Positions 35,266 through 49,016 of a stretch of DNA of 64,000 nt are shown piece after piece (positions within the stretch are counted from its first letter, which is position 1; each line of letters begins with the position of its first letter). This stretch comes from Arabidopsis thaliana. Lineage: Eukaryota; Streptophyta; Magnoliopsida; Brassicales; Brassicaceae. Both the position numbers and the translations under genes were made by a program. The notes beneath the pieces were generated by a model. That model saw nothing but the letters and a program-made list of their open reading frames with translations, did no database searches and was not told where the DNA came from. The stretch lies in contig NC_003076.8 of assembly GCF_000001735.4 (NCBI RefSeq), positions 16,929,835 through 16,993,834 on the forward strand. Direction: 5' to 3'.

Positions 35266-38200
35266 ATTTTATTATTATCTCACTTATTTTTCATCATTCT
35301 TTAATTTAAAAAGGAAGAAAAAAATGGACGAAGTTCGTTTCCTTTACTTATTTATTTATTTACATAGTCGAATGCCAATGGACATTTGTATTCCGAATAC
35401 AGTATTCGTAATGACTTTATCAAATCATATATCCATCGTTTTTTTTGACAAAGCTTATATTAATTTAAATGTGAAATTACATAGTCATGATGCAATAATA
35501 TATCAATTTATAACCAAATCTGAAATTACAATATAACTTGAATCAAATTGAGAATGGGTGAATGGTTCTCGGCTGAATTGGAATCTCGTTTCACATGCTT
35601 GAACTTATAACAATGTAGTATTGTTGTTTAGTAGAGAATATCCTGGCAGATTTTGGTGATGCTTCTGTCTTTTCATTTTTCTTTAAAACGCTGTTTAGAA
35701 CAAGTTAATCTCATTTAAGCTTGAAGAAAAGGCTGGACAAAGCACATAAAAAAATGTTTATGAAAATAACAAGTTAATTAATCTCCTTCAAAGATGAATA
35801 TGCCCGGTTAATTAGTAATAATAAGTCTACCCCAAATTAGTGTGTTCAATTGTAAATCGAACTAAACCGGTTATGCTATCTTCTACATTCAAGGACTTCT
35901 TTGCTTTGTTGATATCACGAGTTGCTATCTTAAGCATGACAATCGGCTAGATGATCATTTCGATATCATGACTTACAATATATGCATATGTATCTAATAT
36001 CTTACATATTAGGAATCAAATGGTTGATGTAAGCAGAAATACACCAGTATATATGTAAATCCAAACCAAACTATAACTAAGATCATTCGGTTCTATTTTT
36101 TTCTTTAACTATATCATAAAATTAAACACATGTTTGGCCTCGAACGACATTTGTTTTCTTCTTGAACAATGATGATGCTTGAAGGCTCTAGATGATGCTT
36201 GAAACGTTCATTAAAATTATTTCATGGTGATGATAATCGATTGGCAGTTTGTAGGGCACGGATTGAGAACGTGTCATAAACCTATTTCACATGTACATTT
36301 CAAAGTTTTGACTATCTTCTTAACATAAGGTATGCTTTATGAGTTTTGAGCCTTTGAGATATTATTAAAAACAAAGACTAAAGGCAAATTACTTTGTGAG
36401 TGTTAAAATGGAGTCGTTTTTAAGAAAATGAAGAAGAACAATGTATATTCATTAATAGCACTAATGATCAACCAAACATTTCCAAGGTTAAATAAAAGTT
36501 TGCGTGGATCAAGACATCATGTTCACATTTTGGTCAATTAATAAACCTGGCATATAACACTAAGTGGTTCAAAGCTGGAAAATGGTACAAGATCATATAC
36601 AATTATTTTTTGTTTAAACTCTCAAAAGCCATTATGTTGAGGTTTGTTGAGTCTAGTTAAATCTGTCAAACCCTTAAGAGTTATCAAGTGTCTCGAGTCA
36701 TTCTAATTCATGTTGGAACTTGTTTTAACAAAGAGGCTCCAACAACTTTTAGCTGGGTGGTTTTTTGGTGAGAAGTTCGTCGTCGTATTCGAGCGGCTAA
36801 AATGATTATTCTTAAATAATTATTGATTAAATGTATAAATATAGATGGCTTCAATATTTGTTTATAACAGAAGACCTAATGCTAATAGAAGATTCAGATG
36901 CCACACTTGTAACATGAATGCTAAGAACGTCCATCACCATGTATGTCTGCGTACCAAAACGATGTCTATTCTCTTTCAAATATTGAAAACATTCAAATTG
37001 GAATGATTTTTCATCTCTATTATATTTAGGTTTTCCAAATACATATCTCACGTTGACCTGCCTTCTTTAACTTCTTTAACAGCATCTAAATCAAACATAT
37101 CATATGAAACTTAGCAGGTTACAATCTAAAAATAATAATAAGAGACAAATAATTAATCAAAAGATTACATGCCCAAGTTCTTACTTCCTCTTTCTAAAAC
37201 ACAAGGCCTCTTAGAGTACTCACAACAAAAGTCGAAGATAATGTTTTCTTATGTTCACCAAAAAACTTACAAAACTAACTCTCGAGAAAATCTAAATTTT
37301 CTTTTGAAGTGTGGTTTATATATGTATATATATTTTTATATTTTTTTGGAAAAGATTAATAATATTTAATCAGTATAGAAGTTCTGCTTAGACTCATTAA
37401 TATTTAATATGTTAACTCATTATAAGTTTACAACTCAACTCATTGAATTGATGAAACCATTTGATCTAATAACTCATTTGGTTGTAAGCTTCTATAGTTA
37501 TTCTTATATAAGTCTGAAAAAATATTATAGTTGTATTTTTGGATATCTAAGGAATTAAGAAAATTGATAATGTCTCACCTCTACGATAATTCCTTTTCAT
37601 CTTTCCGTTTTGTTTTTGTATTATCGATTTATGTTCTTTAATTATTATTATTTTAAAAAAACTTCTCCAGTCATCTTTTTATTTATCAGTTACATTATCG
37701 TAAATATTCATGCTTCTTACATGAAAAAACGAAATATTTTAATGTGATCTCCACTAGTTCATGAAGAAAATGCAAAGTTATGACTTACTTTTATGGATTG
37801 GCTGCTTAAACAAAAAGTTACCAACAGACTTTGACTTTGACTTTGCGTAATGCAAAAATAACGGCAGCATGAAAAGAGGTTCCCTTCGCCTCATAATCTG
37901 CCTAAGTTACTGGTCAACAAGCACTACTATATATTTGTGTCATTTTCTTTTATTTGTGTTGTTTTTTATATATAGTAAATTATAAACATATTAATTATTC
38001 CTACTTTCCTTAGAAATGATGCATGGTGAAAAATTTAAAAATATTCATATACAAAAAAGAGAGGGAAAATAATATTATCAGTTCGATAAATATGTATTGG
38101 TTTTTATGAAAATAATAGTTTTATTCAAAATATTAGCTAAAAAGTACTCTCACACAGTTGGTTTGTTTCATAGTTATAGAATTTATTATGTGACACAAAA

Positions 38201-38984
38201 AGTTCAAAGAATATTAAAAATATTTGGAAATTATGCAAATAAACAAATATTTGTAATTATATTATTTACATAACACAATCTTATGATATTTATTTTAGAA
38301 TATGTTTACATTATTTTATCCATATATATGTGTCAAATACGATATCATTTTTGGACATTTACATTTGTTGTAAATTAAATTGTATAGAGTTAATAAAAAA
38401 AATCAACAGATAATTTTGATTAAGGTTTGTGAATAATTTAGTCAATTCAATGCAAAATTCAAGATTTATTTGTCTAATCCACTAATTGAGAGTTTCTTTA
38501 GTCATAAATAAATAAATTGAAAATCTTCAAATCACGAAATATTTTTTAAAGATTTAATTTACAGAAAATCTCAAATCTCATTACAAAAAATCGTTAAAAT
38601 CAAAATTTGCAACAACTAAAAAAATTCGATTATCAATTTTGTCATAATACTCATCTACAACTTTTGTCACTACATAATCAATTATTTTCTTGTCCAAAAA
38701 AAAAACATAATCAATGATTTTCTTAATGTAATTGTAATGATGAATTTTGATGCGGGTAAAGTAAAAACTAAATCTACTTACACAACTTCCTTTTTAAAAG
38801 TATTTATTTCAGATTTGAGATTTGTCAGATATTTTTCTCAACGTGAAAGAGAGAAAAGAGAATCTCTCAGAAGGTGAGCCTCCAACAAAGCGTGAATCTC
38901 TCTTTCTCTCTCTATCTCTCTATCTCCGAGATCGCATCACCGGAAATCTCCTTCTACGGTGGTGGTGGTGACAGTTGACCAGAG
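35266..38984. other. 3.7-kb gene-poor region between SAUR70 and URGT3
   Basis: AT-rich throughout. The only recognisable item is a hAT transposase relic at 36850-37051 (minus). The last ~130 bases (38850-38984) are a CT-rich leader of URGT3. I see no other gene. Confidence 0.5.
36850..37060 (-). pseudogene. hAT-family transposase C-terminal relic
   Basis: The minus-strand frame reads YLKENRHRFGTQTYMVMDVL followed by SIHVTSVASESSISIRSS and INKY before a stop. This matches the hAT dimerisation-region signature as I know it (roughly RFPxLSxMARDVLAIPVSTVASESAFS). Only about 65 codons survive, and no upstream transposase domain or terminal repeat was seen. It is an ancient fragment. Confidence comes from the VASES motif in its expected context. 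Confidence 0.65.
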
Positions 38985-40391
38985 ATGGCGGCGGAGAATG
39001 AGAGAAAATCTCCTTCAGCAGTCTCCGATATGGGAGCTTGGGCAATGAATGTGATAAGCTCCGTTGGAATCATCATGGCGAATAAACAACTTATGTCCTC
39101 TTCTGGATTCGCATTTAGTTTCGGTTCGTCTTCTTCCTCCGATCTCTCACTCTTTTTAATCAATTTCGCTTTTGAGATCTGATGATTTTTCCGATCTCTG
39201 TTTTCTCAGCTACAACTCTCACCGGTTTCCACTTCGCTTTAACCGCATTGGTCGGTATGGTATCAAACGCTACCGGATTCTCTGCTTCGAAGCATGTACC
39301 TATGTGGGAGCTTATTTGGTTCTCCATTGTCGCTAATGTCTCTATTGCTGCTATGAACTTCAGTCTCATGCTCAATTCCGTTGGCTTCTACCAAGTAATT
39401 CATCTCGATCTCGATCTTGAGCATATAGAATCAAATTGCTTTGATTTGAGCATATATAGACTTTGATTTTGGTTTAGTGGATTCACATTTTTTTGTGTTG
39501 ATTAGATCTCGAAGCTGAGCATGATTCCTGTGGTATGTGTAATGGAATGGATTCTACATAGCAAGAGATACTCAAGAGAAGTGAAAATATCTGTTGTGGT
39601 TGTTGTTGTTGGTGTTGGTATTTGTACTGTGACTGATGTTAAAGTTAATGCCAAAGGTTTTATCTGTGCTTGTGTTGCGATTTTCTCGTCATCCTTGCAG
39701 CAAATTGTAAGTCTTTTTGTTTGGTGATTTGGTTTTGAAGCTTGTGGAATTCAAATCTGATCAATTGGTGTTTTTTCCTTCTGTGTTGCTTAGTTAATAG
39801 GTTCTCTACAGAAGAAATATTCAATTGGGTCCTTTGAGTTGTTGAGTAAAACAGCGCCGATTCAAGCTTTTTCGCTTCTTGTTGTCGGTCCTTTAGTTGA
39901 TTATCTTCTTAGTGGGAAGTTCATTATGAAGTATAATATGTCTTCCGGTTGCTTTGTAAGTATCTCTCTTCATGGCTCTGCTAGTATTGTTATGTTATCA
40001 TTGGCTAATGTTCTACAATTTGCAGCTATTCATTCTTCTCTCATGTGGTCTAGCTGTGTTCTGCAACATAAGCCAGTACCTTTGCATCGGGCGGTTTTCA
40101 GCAGTATCGTTCCAAGTTATTGGTCACATGAAAACCGTCTGTATCCTCACGCTTGGATGGCTCCTATTTGATTCTGCAATGACTTTCAAAAACGTAGCGG
40201 GGATGATTGTTGCGATTGTTGGGATGGTAATCTATAGTTGGGCAATGGAATTGGAGAAACAGTCGATTATTGCAGCAAAGGCTTTAAACAGTGTGAAACA
40301 TAGCTTAACAGAGGAAGAGTTTGAACTTTTGAAGGAAGGTGTAGAAACTACACAATCAAAAGATGTTGAACTTGGCCGCACAAAAGATTAG
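38985..40391 (+). CDS. URGT3: UDP-rhamnose/UDP-galactose transporter
   Basis: Five coding exons: 38985-39123, 39210-39394, 39506-39706, 39794-39955 and 40026-40391, giving 350 aa. It is a multi-pass member of the nucleotide-sugar/triose-phosphate translocator superfamily with about ten hydrophobic helices, starting at [20 protein letters not shown]. Both termini are polar and acidic/Ser-rich, consistent with cytosolic ends. The NST-KT subgroup features [20 protein letters not shown] and [13 protein letters not shown] lie in the last third. URGT proteins exchange UDP-rhamnose or UDP-galactose for UMP across the Golgi membrane to feed cell-wall polysaccharide synthesis. Substrate is inferred from family and gene order (At5g42420), since specificity cannot be read from sequence. 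Confidence 0.93.
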
Positions 40392-41477
40392 AGACAGATG
40401 GATAGAGAAAGAAACATAGTCTTCAGGTACAATTTGTTCTGTTATAATTTTTGTATGTTTTGTGTTATCTAAACCAAGAGATCGGATCCTCGGAGATTAG
40501 TGTCTAGGCTTCGATCTAAAGTTTCCTTGGTTATACAAATGTTTTGTGTTATTTATATCTTTTTACCCAATTCCATGGAAATAACTTCAATGACCACATG
40601 TTCTTGTTTTACGTAGCACTCAAAGAGTATATTCCTTTATTTATCTTATAGAATATGACATCAAATGTAGAGTATATTCCATTTGATAAAACATTCATAT
40701 GGATAGTGAAAACAAGAATACTGGAGAAGACTTAAAAGAACTTCTGATAAAAACATTCATATGCTCCCAAGTAATGTGAAAATTGTAAATGAGAAGGGGA
40801 AAAATGTTATTTAATACCTGAACTTTCAAAAAGTGGCCAAATTAACCGTGAATTTTTGAAATGGCCGTTTTATACCTCAACAAAAAGTTGACTTCTAATT
40901 TAACCTATAAGTTATCGTTGACCCGGCCAAATCGACTCACCATTAACACTTCTTAACAGCTCTCCTAACAGCGTAACTAACAACTGTTTTTGTCCTTAAA
41001 CCAACAATAACGGCTGTTAGGCCATGTTTTGTAACGGCTGTTAGGAGCGCTGTTAAGGAGTGTTAACGGTGAGTCTATTTGGCCGGGTCAACGACAAATT
41101 ATAGGTTAAATTAGAAGTCAACGATAAATTATAGGTTAAATTAGAAGTCAACTTTTTGTTGAGGTATAAAACGACCATTTCAAGAGTTCACGGTTAATTT
41201 GGCCATTTTTTGAAAGTTCAGGTATTAAATAACATTTTTCCCAAATGAGAAGTGATACTCACAGGCCAAATAGCTAGAATGTAATAAATGTTATGAAGAA
41301 AACTTCAGTCATGGTTGTGATTTGAATAAAACAAAAATGTACTGCAATATTATGAAGAAAACTTGCAAGGGAAGCATCAGTAAATTAACCATCATCAAAA
41401 AGACCCAATGCATTGAATTTGCTAGCACTTGTTCCAGGTGAGCACCGAGCTTCACTTGATGATCATCTCTAGGTGGG
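40392..41477. other. Convergent intergenic region URGT3 / F-box gene
   Basis: It holds the 3' UTRs of the two convergent genes and the 446-bp palindromic element listed separately. Nothing else is recognisable. Confidence 0.6.
40797..41242. mobile_element. Non-autonomous Mutator-like palindromic element, 446 bp
   Basis: The element begins GGGAAAAATGTTATTTAATA and ends with its reverse complement; the inverted arms extend about 180 bases or more. A 10-base direct repeat, AAATGAGAAG, flanks it at 40787-40796 and 41243-41252, close to the 9-11 bases produced by Mutator-like elements. There is no coding capacity. The right arm carries an extra tandem copy of a ~30-base segment at about 41088-41147, absent from the left arm. 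It sits between URGT3 and the convergent F-box gene, 226 bases after the F-box stop. Confidence 0.9.
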
Positions 41478-42665
41478 TTAAAGCTTCTGTTCTGATGGGC
41501 TTATTGATGTTGCATCATATTCATATGTTTTCTTCATATGTTCTACAAAGGCGTAAACATTAAGATCCTCTACATGGTCTACAAAGGCGTGAACACTACA
41601 ACAGCTTTGGTATTCTCCAAAACCTTGGATTTCAACACTTAGGAGAGTGTTCCTTTCGAGATTAAAGTAGAAGACATAAAACGGCTTACATACCTTTTTC
41701 TTCGCCAAAACAATTTCACCTGTAGCAGTTATCCCAACAATAAAAAGATCGTAGTAAACCTTAACGACTCTATCCTCATCCCTCAAAGTGTACACAGATG
41801 TTGTCCATTCCTGTTTCTCCACATCCTCTAGAACCCACATACATAACTTAAGGGGAAATCCACCGCCATGAGCATACTTCAAATTAACCACACCTAATTT
41901 ACCTTTATAGTATATCAATTTAGTAGATCGTTCAGAAAAACAGTCTTGGTTTAGATTTAGACATTTGAATTTCTCGGACCTGACATCAAAGCAAACTATA
42001 TACCCCAAGAAATCATCAATGTTATAAGCTATGTAATACAAAGCCCCATTGATGCATATCCATTCATGCGAAACAATATGGATCAAGGGGCATTGTTGGA
42101 TCTTCCTCCATCTCACTTTTCTAGTTCCCAATGTCAAAATATGAATGTCCTTTGTTTCATTATTGTTTATCTTATTCATGAGCAATACCTTGAATTGCTT
42201 GCCAACCGGATCAAACAAAAAAAAGCTTCTCGTCTCTCCATACGTCAACAACAATTTAGGTAACATCGCATAATGTCCCGTGCTAGGGTTACATATGACA
42301 TCTGCCTTTGTGATCCACATAGCAGAGAAATATACCAAACCAGAAGTATAGTTACAAATGTTTAGGTTTTGAGAGAACTTCGTATGAAAATCCGCAGTTG
42401 CTACAAAAGATGACTTCCCATATGGATTCTGAGGCTGAGGCGACGAGAAAAACCTCCACTCACCGTGTTTTGAAAAGGCAAATAAGAGACGTGGACGAGC
42501 TGACGATATGGTCAAGAACAACTCGTTGAAATATGGACGGCAAAGCATGGAACCCCATAGCTTTGAGACGCAATGAAACCTAGTGATTGACTTTGCAGGC
42601 AATCTCGAGAGTATCTCAAGAATGAGATCGATAGGGATGGAATCTGAGTTTTCTTCTCCATTCAT
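41478..42665 (-). CDS. F-box protein with F-box-associated (type 3-like) domain
   Basis: This is a single-exon 395-aa gene. The F-box is at about residues 10-37 (IDLILEILSRLPAKSITRF, then CVSKLW). The F-box-associated domain follows, with landmarks GLVYF, ICNPSTGHYAMLP and FLFDPVGKQFKVL. It should be an SCF ligase adaptor; the target is unknown. This family is large and fast-evolving in Arabidopsis. Odd: near the C-terminus an 18-base segment is repeated, giving AFVDHVEDLNV and then AFVEHMKKT (see findings). It corresponds by order to At5g42430. Confidence 0.85.
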   Translation of the reverse strand: MNGEENSDSIPIDLILEILSRLPAKSITRFHCVSKLWGSMLCRPYFNELFLTISSARPRLLFAFSKHGEWRFFSSPQPQNPYGKSSFVATADFHTKFSQNLNICNYTSGLVYFSAMWITKADVICNPSTGHYAMLPKLLLTYGETRSFFLFDPVGKQFKVLLMNKINNNETKDIHILTLGTRKVRWRKIQQCPLIHIVSHEWICINGALYYIAYNIDDFLGYIVCFDVRSEKFKCLNLNQDCFSERSTKLIYYKGKLGVVNLKYAHGGGFPLKLCMWVLEDVEKQEWTTSVYTLRDEDRVVKVYYDLFIVGITATGEIVLAKKKVCKPFYVFYFNLERNTLLSVEIQGFGEYQSCCSVHAFVDHVEDLNVYAFVEHMKKTYEYDATSISPSEQKL

Positions 42666-43599
42666 GATCGTATTTGTATTTTCTTATCTGATGAGAGATA
42701 TGAACACAAAATCGGTGAGACTCTTAAATAATGTATCGTACGATAAAGTTTGACCTAATTAATCAATCTTATTCATGGTTTTCGCTAACCTAGGCCCAAG
42801 AAGCATCGTATGATTGTATGAGTATATATATGTTAATTGTAGTATCTTTCCTTATTTATCATTATTCATTTATATATTTTACCAAAAAAAATAAAATCAT
42901 TTATATTTTTTTCCTGAAAACATTCATTTTATACTTTTCTGAAAACAAGTCTTGATAATTAATCTGAATTCTTCTTAAACAGTCTAATCAAGGTGTTTAA
43001 TTTTATTTTTGGAGTCCAAATTAAATAAAATGCTTGCAGAAAGAAAGAAAGAAGCATCTCTTATCTCATAGCAGAGAACAATGGTTAAAGTATGATTGTA
43101 TATTTGTATGGCACGATAAAATAAAGCTCACGAATCTCTCATGTTTAGAATAACTTCTTTTATTCACTTTACTGCAACAGTACGTGTGTGTGCTCCTTCA
43201 TCTGTCATGGTAAACACTAAACAGTTCCAAATGCCTTTTTACCTTTTCTAAATCCTCAATTCTAATGATTTTAAATGAAACCTAAAATTGATAGAATCAC
43301 TTCAAGTTTTGTTTTCTTTGCAATCATTCAAAAATCAATAGAATTTTAAAGATTGACAGAAGATCCTAAAAGTTAATTATCTCAGCCGATGTTTAGCACA
43401 TAGACGTAAAGTCAAAAAACAAAACACTCTAGTTCCTAATACATAAATCTCTAAAACTAAAACGTAAATAAGCAGAACATAGAAACTTATTTTGTAACTT
43501 CTTTTGGTCCGAATATTTTACCCAATTATTACAATATGTAACGAACTTCACTTGTGTGATAAAAAAGACTAATTACATTTACCTATTGGATTAATATGA
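42666..43599. other. Intergenic between F-box gene and kinase gene
   Basis: AT-rich promoter of the F-box gene and 3' flank of the kinase gene. I see no other feature. Confidence 0.5.
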
Positions 43600-44679
43600 C
43601 TACATAAATCGACATAACTCCTCCAATAACTCCACCACTTGAACCATAGTAGGCCTTTCTCTAGTCGACTCTTTAATACAAAGACAAGCAATCCTAAAAT
43701 ACTCTTCCACTCCCTTCTCACTACCACAAACACCTCCAAAATCCAACATTTCATAACACCGATTTTGCTCCACCATGATCACAGCCCATTGAGCCAACCC
43801 AACTTCCTTCTCATCCACAACAACCGTTAAATTCGGCCGTCTCCGCGTCGCCAATTCCAACATCAATACACCAAAACTATAAACATCAGCTTTAACCGTC
43901 GCCGCGGTATTCCCTTCCCAATACTCCGGTGGCATGTACCCCATCGTCCCCGCCACTTGCGTCGACACATGCGACCTCGACGCATCGATCCTTCGCGCCA
44001 ATCCGAAATCCGCAATATGCGCCACGAAATCCGAATCCAACAGCACATTACTCGATTTGATATCTCTATGTATAATTGGTTTCGGTAAACCATGCAGATA
44101 AGCTAAACCCTTGGCCACATCGCGCGTGATATTCACGCGCGTTGACCAAGTCAATGGACTGTTCTCTTCGTCAGTCTCGTGTAACCAATAGTCAAGACTA
44201 CTTTTCTCTAAGAACTCGTAGATAAGAATCCGATCTGATCCCGAGATGCAATAACCGAGGATCCTAACTATGTTTGGGTGATTGAGACGACCTAGAGTGT
44301 CCATTTCGGCTGCGAATTCTCGGAATCCTTGTAAAGCGTCGTGATCGAGCTTTTTAACGGCGACTACGACGCCGTTTGAGAGCTGAGCTCGATAAACGAG
44401 ACCGAAACTTCCGTCGCCGACGATAAGATCCGATGAGAAGTTTTTAGTTGCTATAGTGAGTTCCGCCATGGATATTTCACAGATTGATGGATCGAAGCTT
44501 TCGGTTACTGTTTCCGTGTTTAGATCGGGATCGGGGTCGGGGAAGTTACGATTCCGGCGAGGATGGTTTTGGATTGGAGGACGACGGCGACATACGATCA
44601 TAACGACGGTGAAGACGATAAGCAAGAGGAAGATGGAGCTTATGCTGGTGGCTAGGATTAGTGAGATTTGGTAATCCAT
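43600..44679 (-). CDS. Membrane-anchored receptor-like kinase without ectodomain
   Basis: This is a single-exon 359-aa gene. A short luminal/extracellular end (about 5 residues) is followed by a transmembrane helix (about 6-29) and basic stop-transfer residues CRRRP. The Ser/Thr kinase domain runs from about 84 to 355. The glycine loop is GDGSFG 88-93, the ATP lysine K109 in VAVKK, and the alpha-C glutamate E125. The catalytic loop is HRD 204-206 with K208 and N211. DFG is at 224-226 and PPE at 250-252. All catalytic residues are present, so it should be active, and it is an RD kinase. The domain resembles the BRI1/PSKR-type LRR kinases, but there is no LRR ectodomain. It may act as a co-receptor or a cytoplasmic-kinase-like partner. 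A GA-rich leader contains an overlapping upstream ORF. By order it is At5g42440. Confidence 0.92.
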   Translation of the reverse strand: MDYQISLILATSISSIFLLLIVFTVVMIVCRRRPPIQNHPRRNRNFPDPDPDLNTETVTESFDPSICEISMAELTIATKNFSSDLIVGDGSFGLVYRAQLSNGVVVAVKKLDHDALQGFREFAAEMDTLGRLNHPNIVRILGYCISGSDRILIYEFLEKSSLDYWLHETDEENSPLTWSTRVNITRDVAKGLAYLHGLPKPIIHRDIKSSNVLLDSDFVAHIADFGLARRIDASRSHVSTQVAGTMGYMPPEYWEGNTAATVKADVYSFGVLMLELATRRRPNLTVVVDEKEVGLAQWAVIMVEQNRCYEMLDFGGVCGSEKGVEEYFRIACLCIKESTRERPTMVQVVELLEELCRFM

Positions 44680-46779
<2,100 letters not shown>

Positions 46780-47462
46780 ACCAAGTCTCTATTCTTTTAT
46801 TAGCTCGTCTTTAAAAATTCTTTGAAAGATAACTATTTTTTGAACCATCTGTTGCAATTTTGTATTTTAGTTATTTGGTGAATTTTTAACATTTTGCTTC
46901 CGTTACTATTGTTCCTCAAATTTCTTCTAACTAAATTATTATGAATCAGATCTTATATAATTTTTTATAAGATGCAAGTTTTATTGAGTCTATGACTAAC
47001 TGGTTAGAGTAAAATAGAGTGCTCATGAACTTTTTTAGAAAACCAGAACTAAAACGTAATTGATTTGAATAAACCAAACCATTTTTGAGTAAACTCTAAA
47101 CCAATCCGAACCAATTTTGATTGGAATTTATTAAAACTAAATTAACCGAACCGAATCAAATTGAATCACAAAACAAAGAGAGCAAAACCCAAACTATTTT
47201 GAATAAAACCAGAGCTAAACCGAAACTGATTCGAACAAACCAAATAAATTTGAATAAAATCTAAACCAAACCGAACCAATATTGATTGGAATTTATTAGA
47301 AGTAAATTAACCGAACCGAATCAAATTGAATAAAAAAACAAAGAGATTGGTATGAGAAAACCCAAACTAAACCAAGAGTGAATTTGGAATCAAAGGTTAG
47401 AGAATTCATCTTCGTTTGCTTGTTTTTGTTCTCTCTCCCAGTTCCTGGGTTCACGACGAGGA
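46780..47462. other. Intergenic between RPL3 pseudogene and PPR gene
   Basis: About half of this is the direct repeat at 47041-47373. The rest is AT-rich 3' flank of the pseudogene. No gene seen. Confidence 0.6.
47041..47373. repeat. Two copies of a ~166-base ACCGAA-rich direct repeat
   Basis: Unit 1 (47041-47206) and unit 2 (47207-47373) both start AACCAGA(A/G)CTAAA. Both contain the shared block TTGATTGGAATTTATTA followed by TAAATTAACCGAACCGAATC. They are diverged but alignable by eye. They lie immediately before the PPR gene and could overlap its promoter. Confidence 0.8.
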
Positions 47463-49016
47463 ATGTTGCATATGATTTTATCTCAAAGAGTAATCCTTTT
47501 ACGAAAATATCACTCTTCTGCAAATGCCCTTGTTACCAAATCACCAAATTCTATCCCCGAGTTGGTTAAACATATTGATTCGGATCTGATACGTAATGCA
47601 CATAAGGTGTTCGACGAAATTCCTGAGTTAGATGTCATTTCTGCTACAGCGGTGATTGGTCGCTTTGTGAAGGAAAGCAGACATGTGGAAGCAAGTCAAG
47701 CCTTCAAAAGGTTGTTGTGTTTAGGCATAAGGCCAAATGAGTTCACGTTTGGCACGGTCATTGGGTCTTCTACAACTTCGAGAGATGTCAAATTGGGTAA
47801 GCAGCTTCATTGTTATGCGTTAAAGATGGGACTTGCGTCGAATGTGTTTGTTGGTAGTGCGGTTTTGAACTGTTATGTGAAACTGAGTACGTTGACAGAT
47901 GCTCGTAGATGTTTTGATGACACTAGAGACCCAAACGTAGTTTCTATTACCAATTTGATTAGTGGGTACCTTAAGAAACATGAATTTGAAGAAGCTCTTT
48001 CGTTGTTTAGAGCAATGCCTGAGAGAAGTGTTGTTACTTGGAATGCAGTTATTGGAGGGTTTAGCCAGACGGGGCGGAACGAAGAGGCTGTGAATACTTT
48101 TGTGGATATGTTAAGGGAAGGTGTGGTGATACCTAACGAATCAACCTTCCCTTGTGCTATAACAGCCATATCTAATATAGCTTCTCATGGTGCTGGTAAG
48201 AGTATTCACGCCTGCGCTATAAAGTTCTTGGGGAAGCGATTCAATGTCTTTGTTTGGAACTCTCTGATCAGTTTTTACTCAAAATGTGGGAACATGGAAG
48301 ATAGTCTTCTGGCTTTCAACAAGCTCGAAGAAGAACAACGGAACATTGTATCTTGGAACTCTATGATATGGGGTTATGCGCACAACGGAAGAGGAGAAGA
48401 AGCTGTAGCCATGTTTGAGAAAATGGTTAAAGACACAAACCTGAGACCAAACAACGTGACAATCCTTGGAGTATTATTTGCGTGTAACCATGCGGGCCTA
48501 ATACAAGAAGGGTACATGTATTTTAACAAAGCTGTGAATGATTATGATGATCCAAACCTACTAGAACTGGAGCACTATGCTTGTATGGTGGATATGCTTT
48601 CTAGGTCCGGCCGTTTCAAAGAAGCAGAAGAGCTTATTAAAAGTATGCCTCTTGACCCAGGAATCGGGTTTTGGAAGGCATTGCTTGGGGGATGCCAGAT
48701 TCACTCAAACAAGCGTCTGGCTAAATTAGCGGCGTCAAAAATCTTGGAATTGGATCCTAGAGATGTTTCATCATACGTAATGCTTTCAAATGCTTATTCT
48801 GCTATGGAAAACTGGCAGAATGTGTCGCTGATACGGAGGAAAATGAAGGAGACTGGTTTAAAGCGTTTTACGGGATGTAGTTGGATTGAAGTTAGAGACC
48901 AAATTCGTGTCTTTGTGAATGCTGACAAGAACAACGAACTTAAGGATGAAGTCTATAGGATGTTGGCACTTGTTTCTCAACATCTTGAAGAAAATGAATG
49001 TTGGAAAGACTTGTGA
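47463..49016 (+). CDS. Pentatricopeptide repeat protein, PLS class with E/E+ end
   Basis: This is a single-exon 517-aa gene. The N-terminal ~35 residues are basic and Ser-rich, compatible with organelle (mitochondrial) targeting. From about residue 40 onward there is a run of PPR motifs of P, L and S types, with typical VSWNSMIWGYAHNGRGEEAV and VVTWNAVIGGFSQTGRNEEA. The last ~110 residues form the E and E+ motifs (WKALLGGCQIHSNKRLAKLA, GCSWIEVRDQIRVF). There is no DYW deaminase domain. Such proteins bind organelle RNA sequence-specifically, often to guide C-to-U editing by recruiting a DYW partner. The target is unknown here. The start at 47463 is the first in-frame ATG that I can justify. 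By order it is At5g42450. Confidence 0.92.
   Translation: MLHMILSQRVILLRKYHSSANALVTKSPNSIPELVKHIDSDLIRNAHKVFDEIPELDVISATAVIGRFVKESRHVEASQAFKRLLCLGIRPNEFTFGTVIGSSTTSRDVKLGKQLHCYALKMGLASNVFVGSAVLNCYVKLSTLTDARRCFDDTRDPNVVSITNLISGYLKKHEFEEALSLFRAMPERSVVTWNAVIGGFSQTGRNEEAVNTFVDMLREGVVIPNESTFPCAITAISNIASHGAGKSIHACAIKFLGKRFNVFVWNSLISFYSKCGNMEDSLLAFNKLEEEQRNIVSWNSMIWGYAHNGRGEEAVAMFEKMVKDTNLRPNNVTILGVLFACNHAGLIQEGYMYFNKAVNDYDDPNLLELEHYACMVDMLSRSGRFKEAEELIKSMPLDPGIGFWKALLGGCQIHSNKRLAKLAASKILELDPRDVSSYVMLSNAYSAMENWQNVSLIRRKMKETGLKRFTGCSWIEVRDQIRVFVNADKNNELKDEVYRMLALVSQHLEENECWKDL

Noticed and set aside
43863..44093. Minus-strand frame inside the kinase gene
   Set aside because: Shadow of the kinase CDS in another frame.
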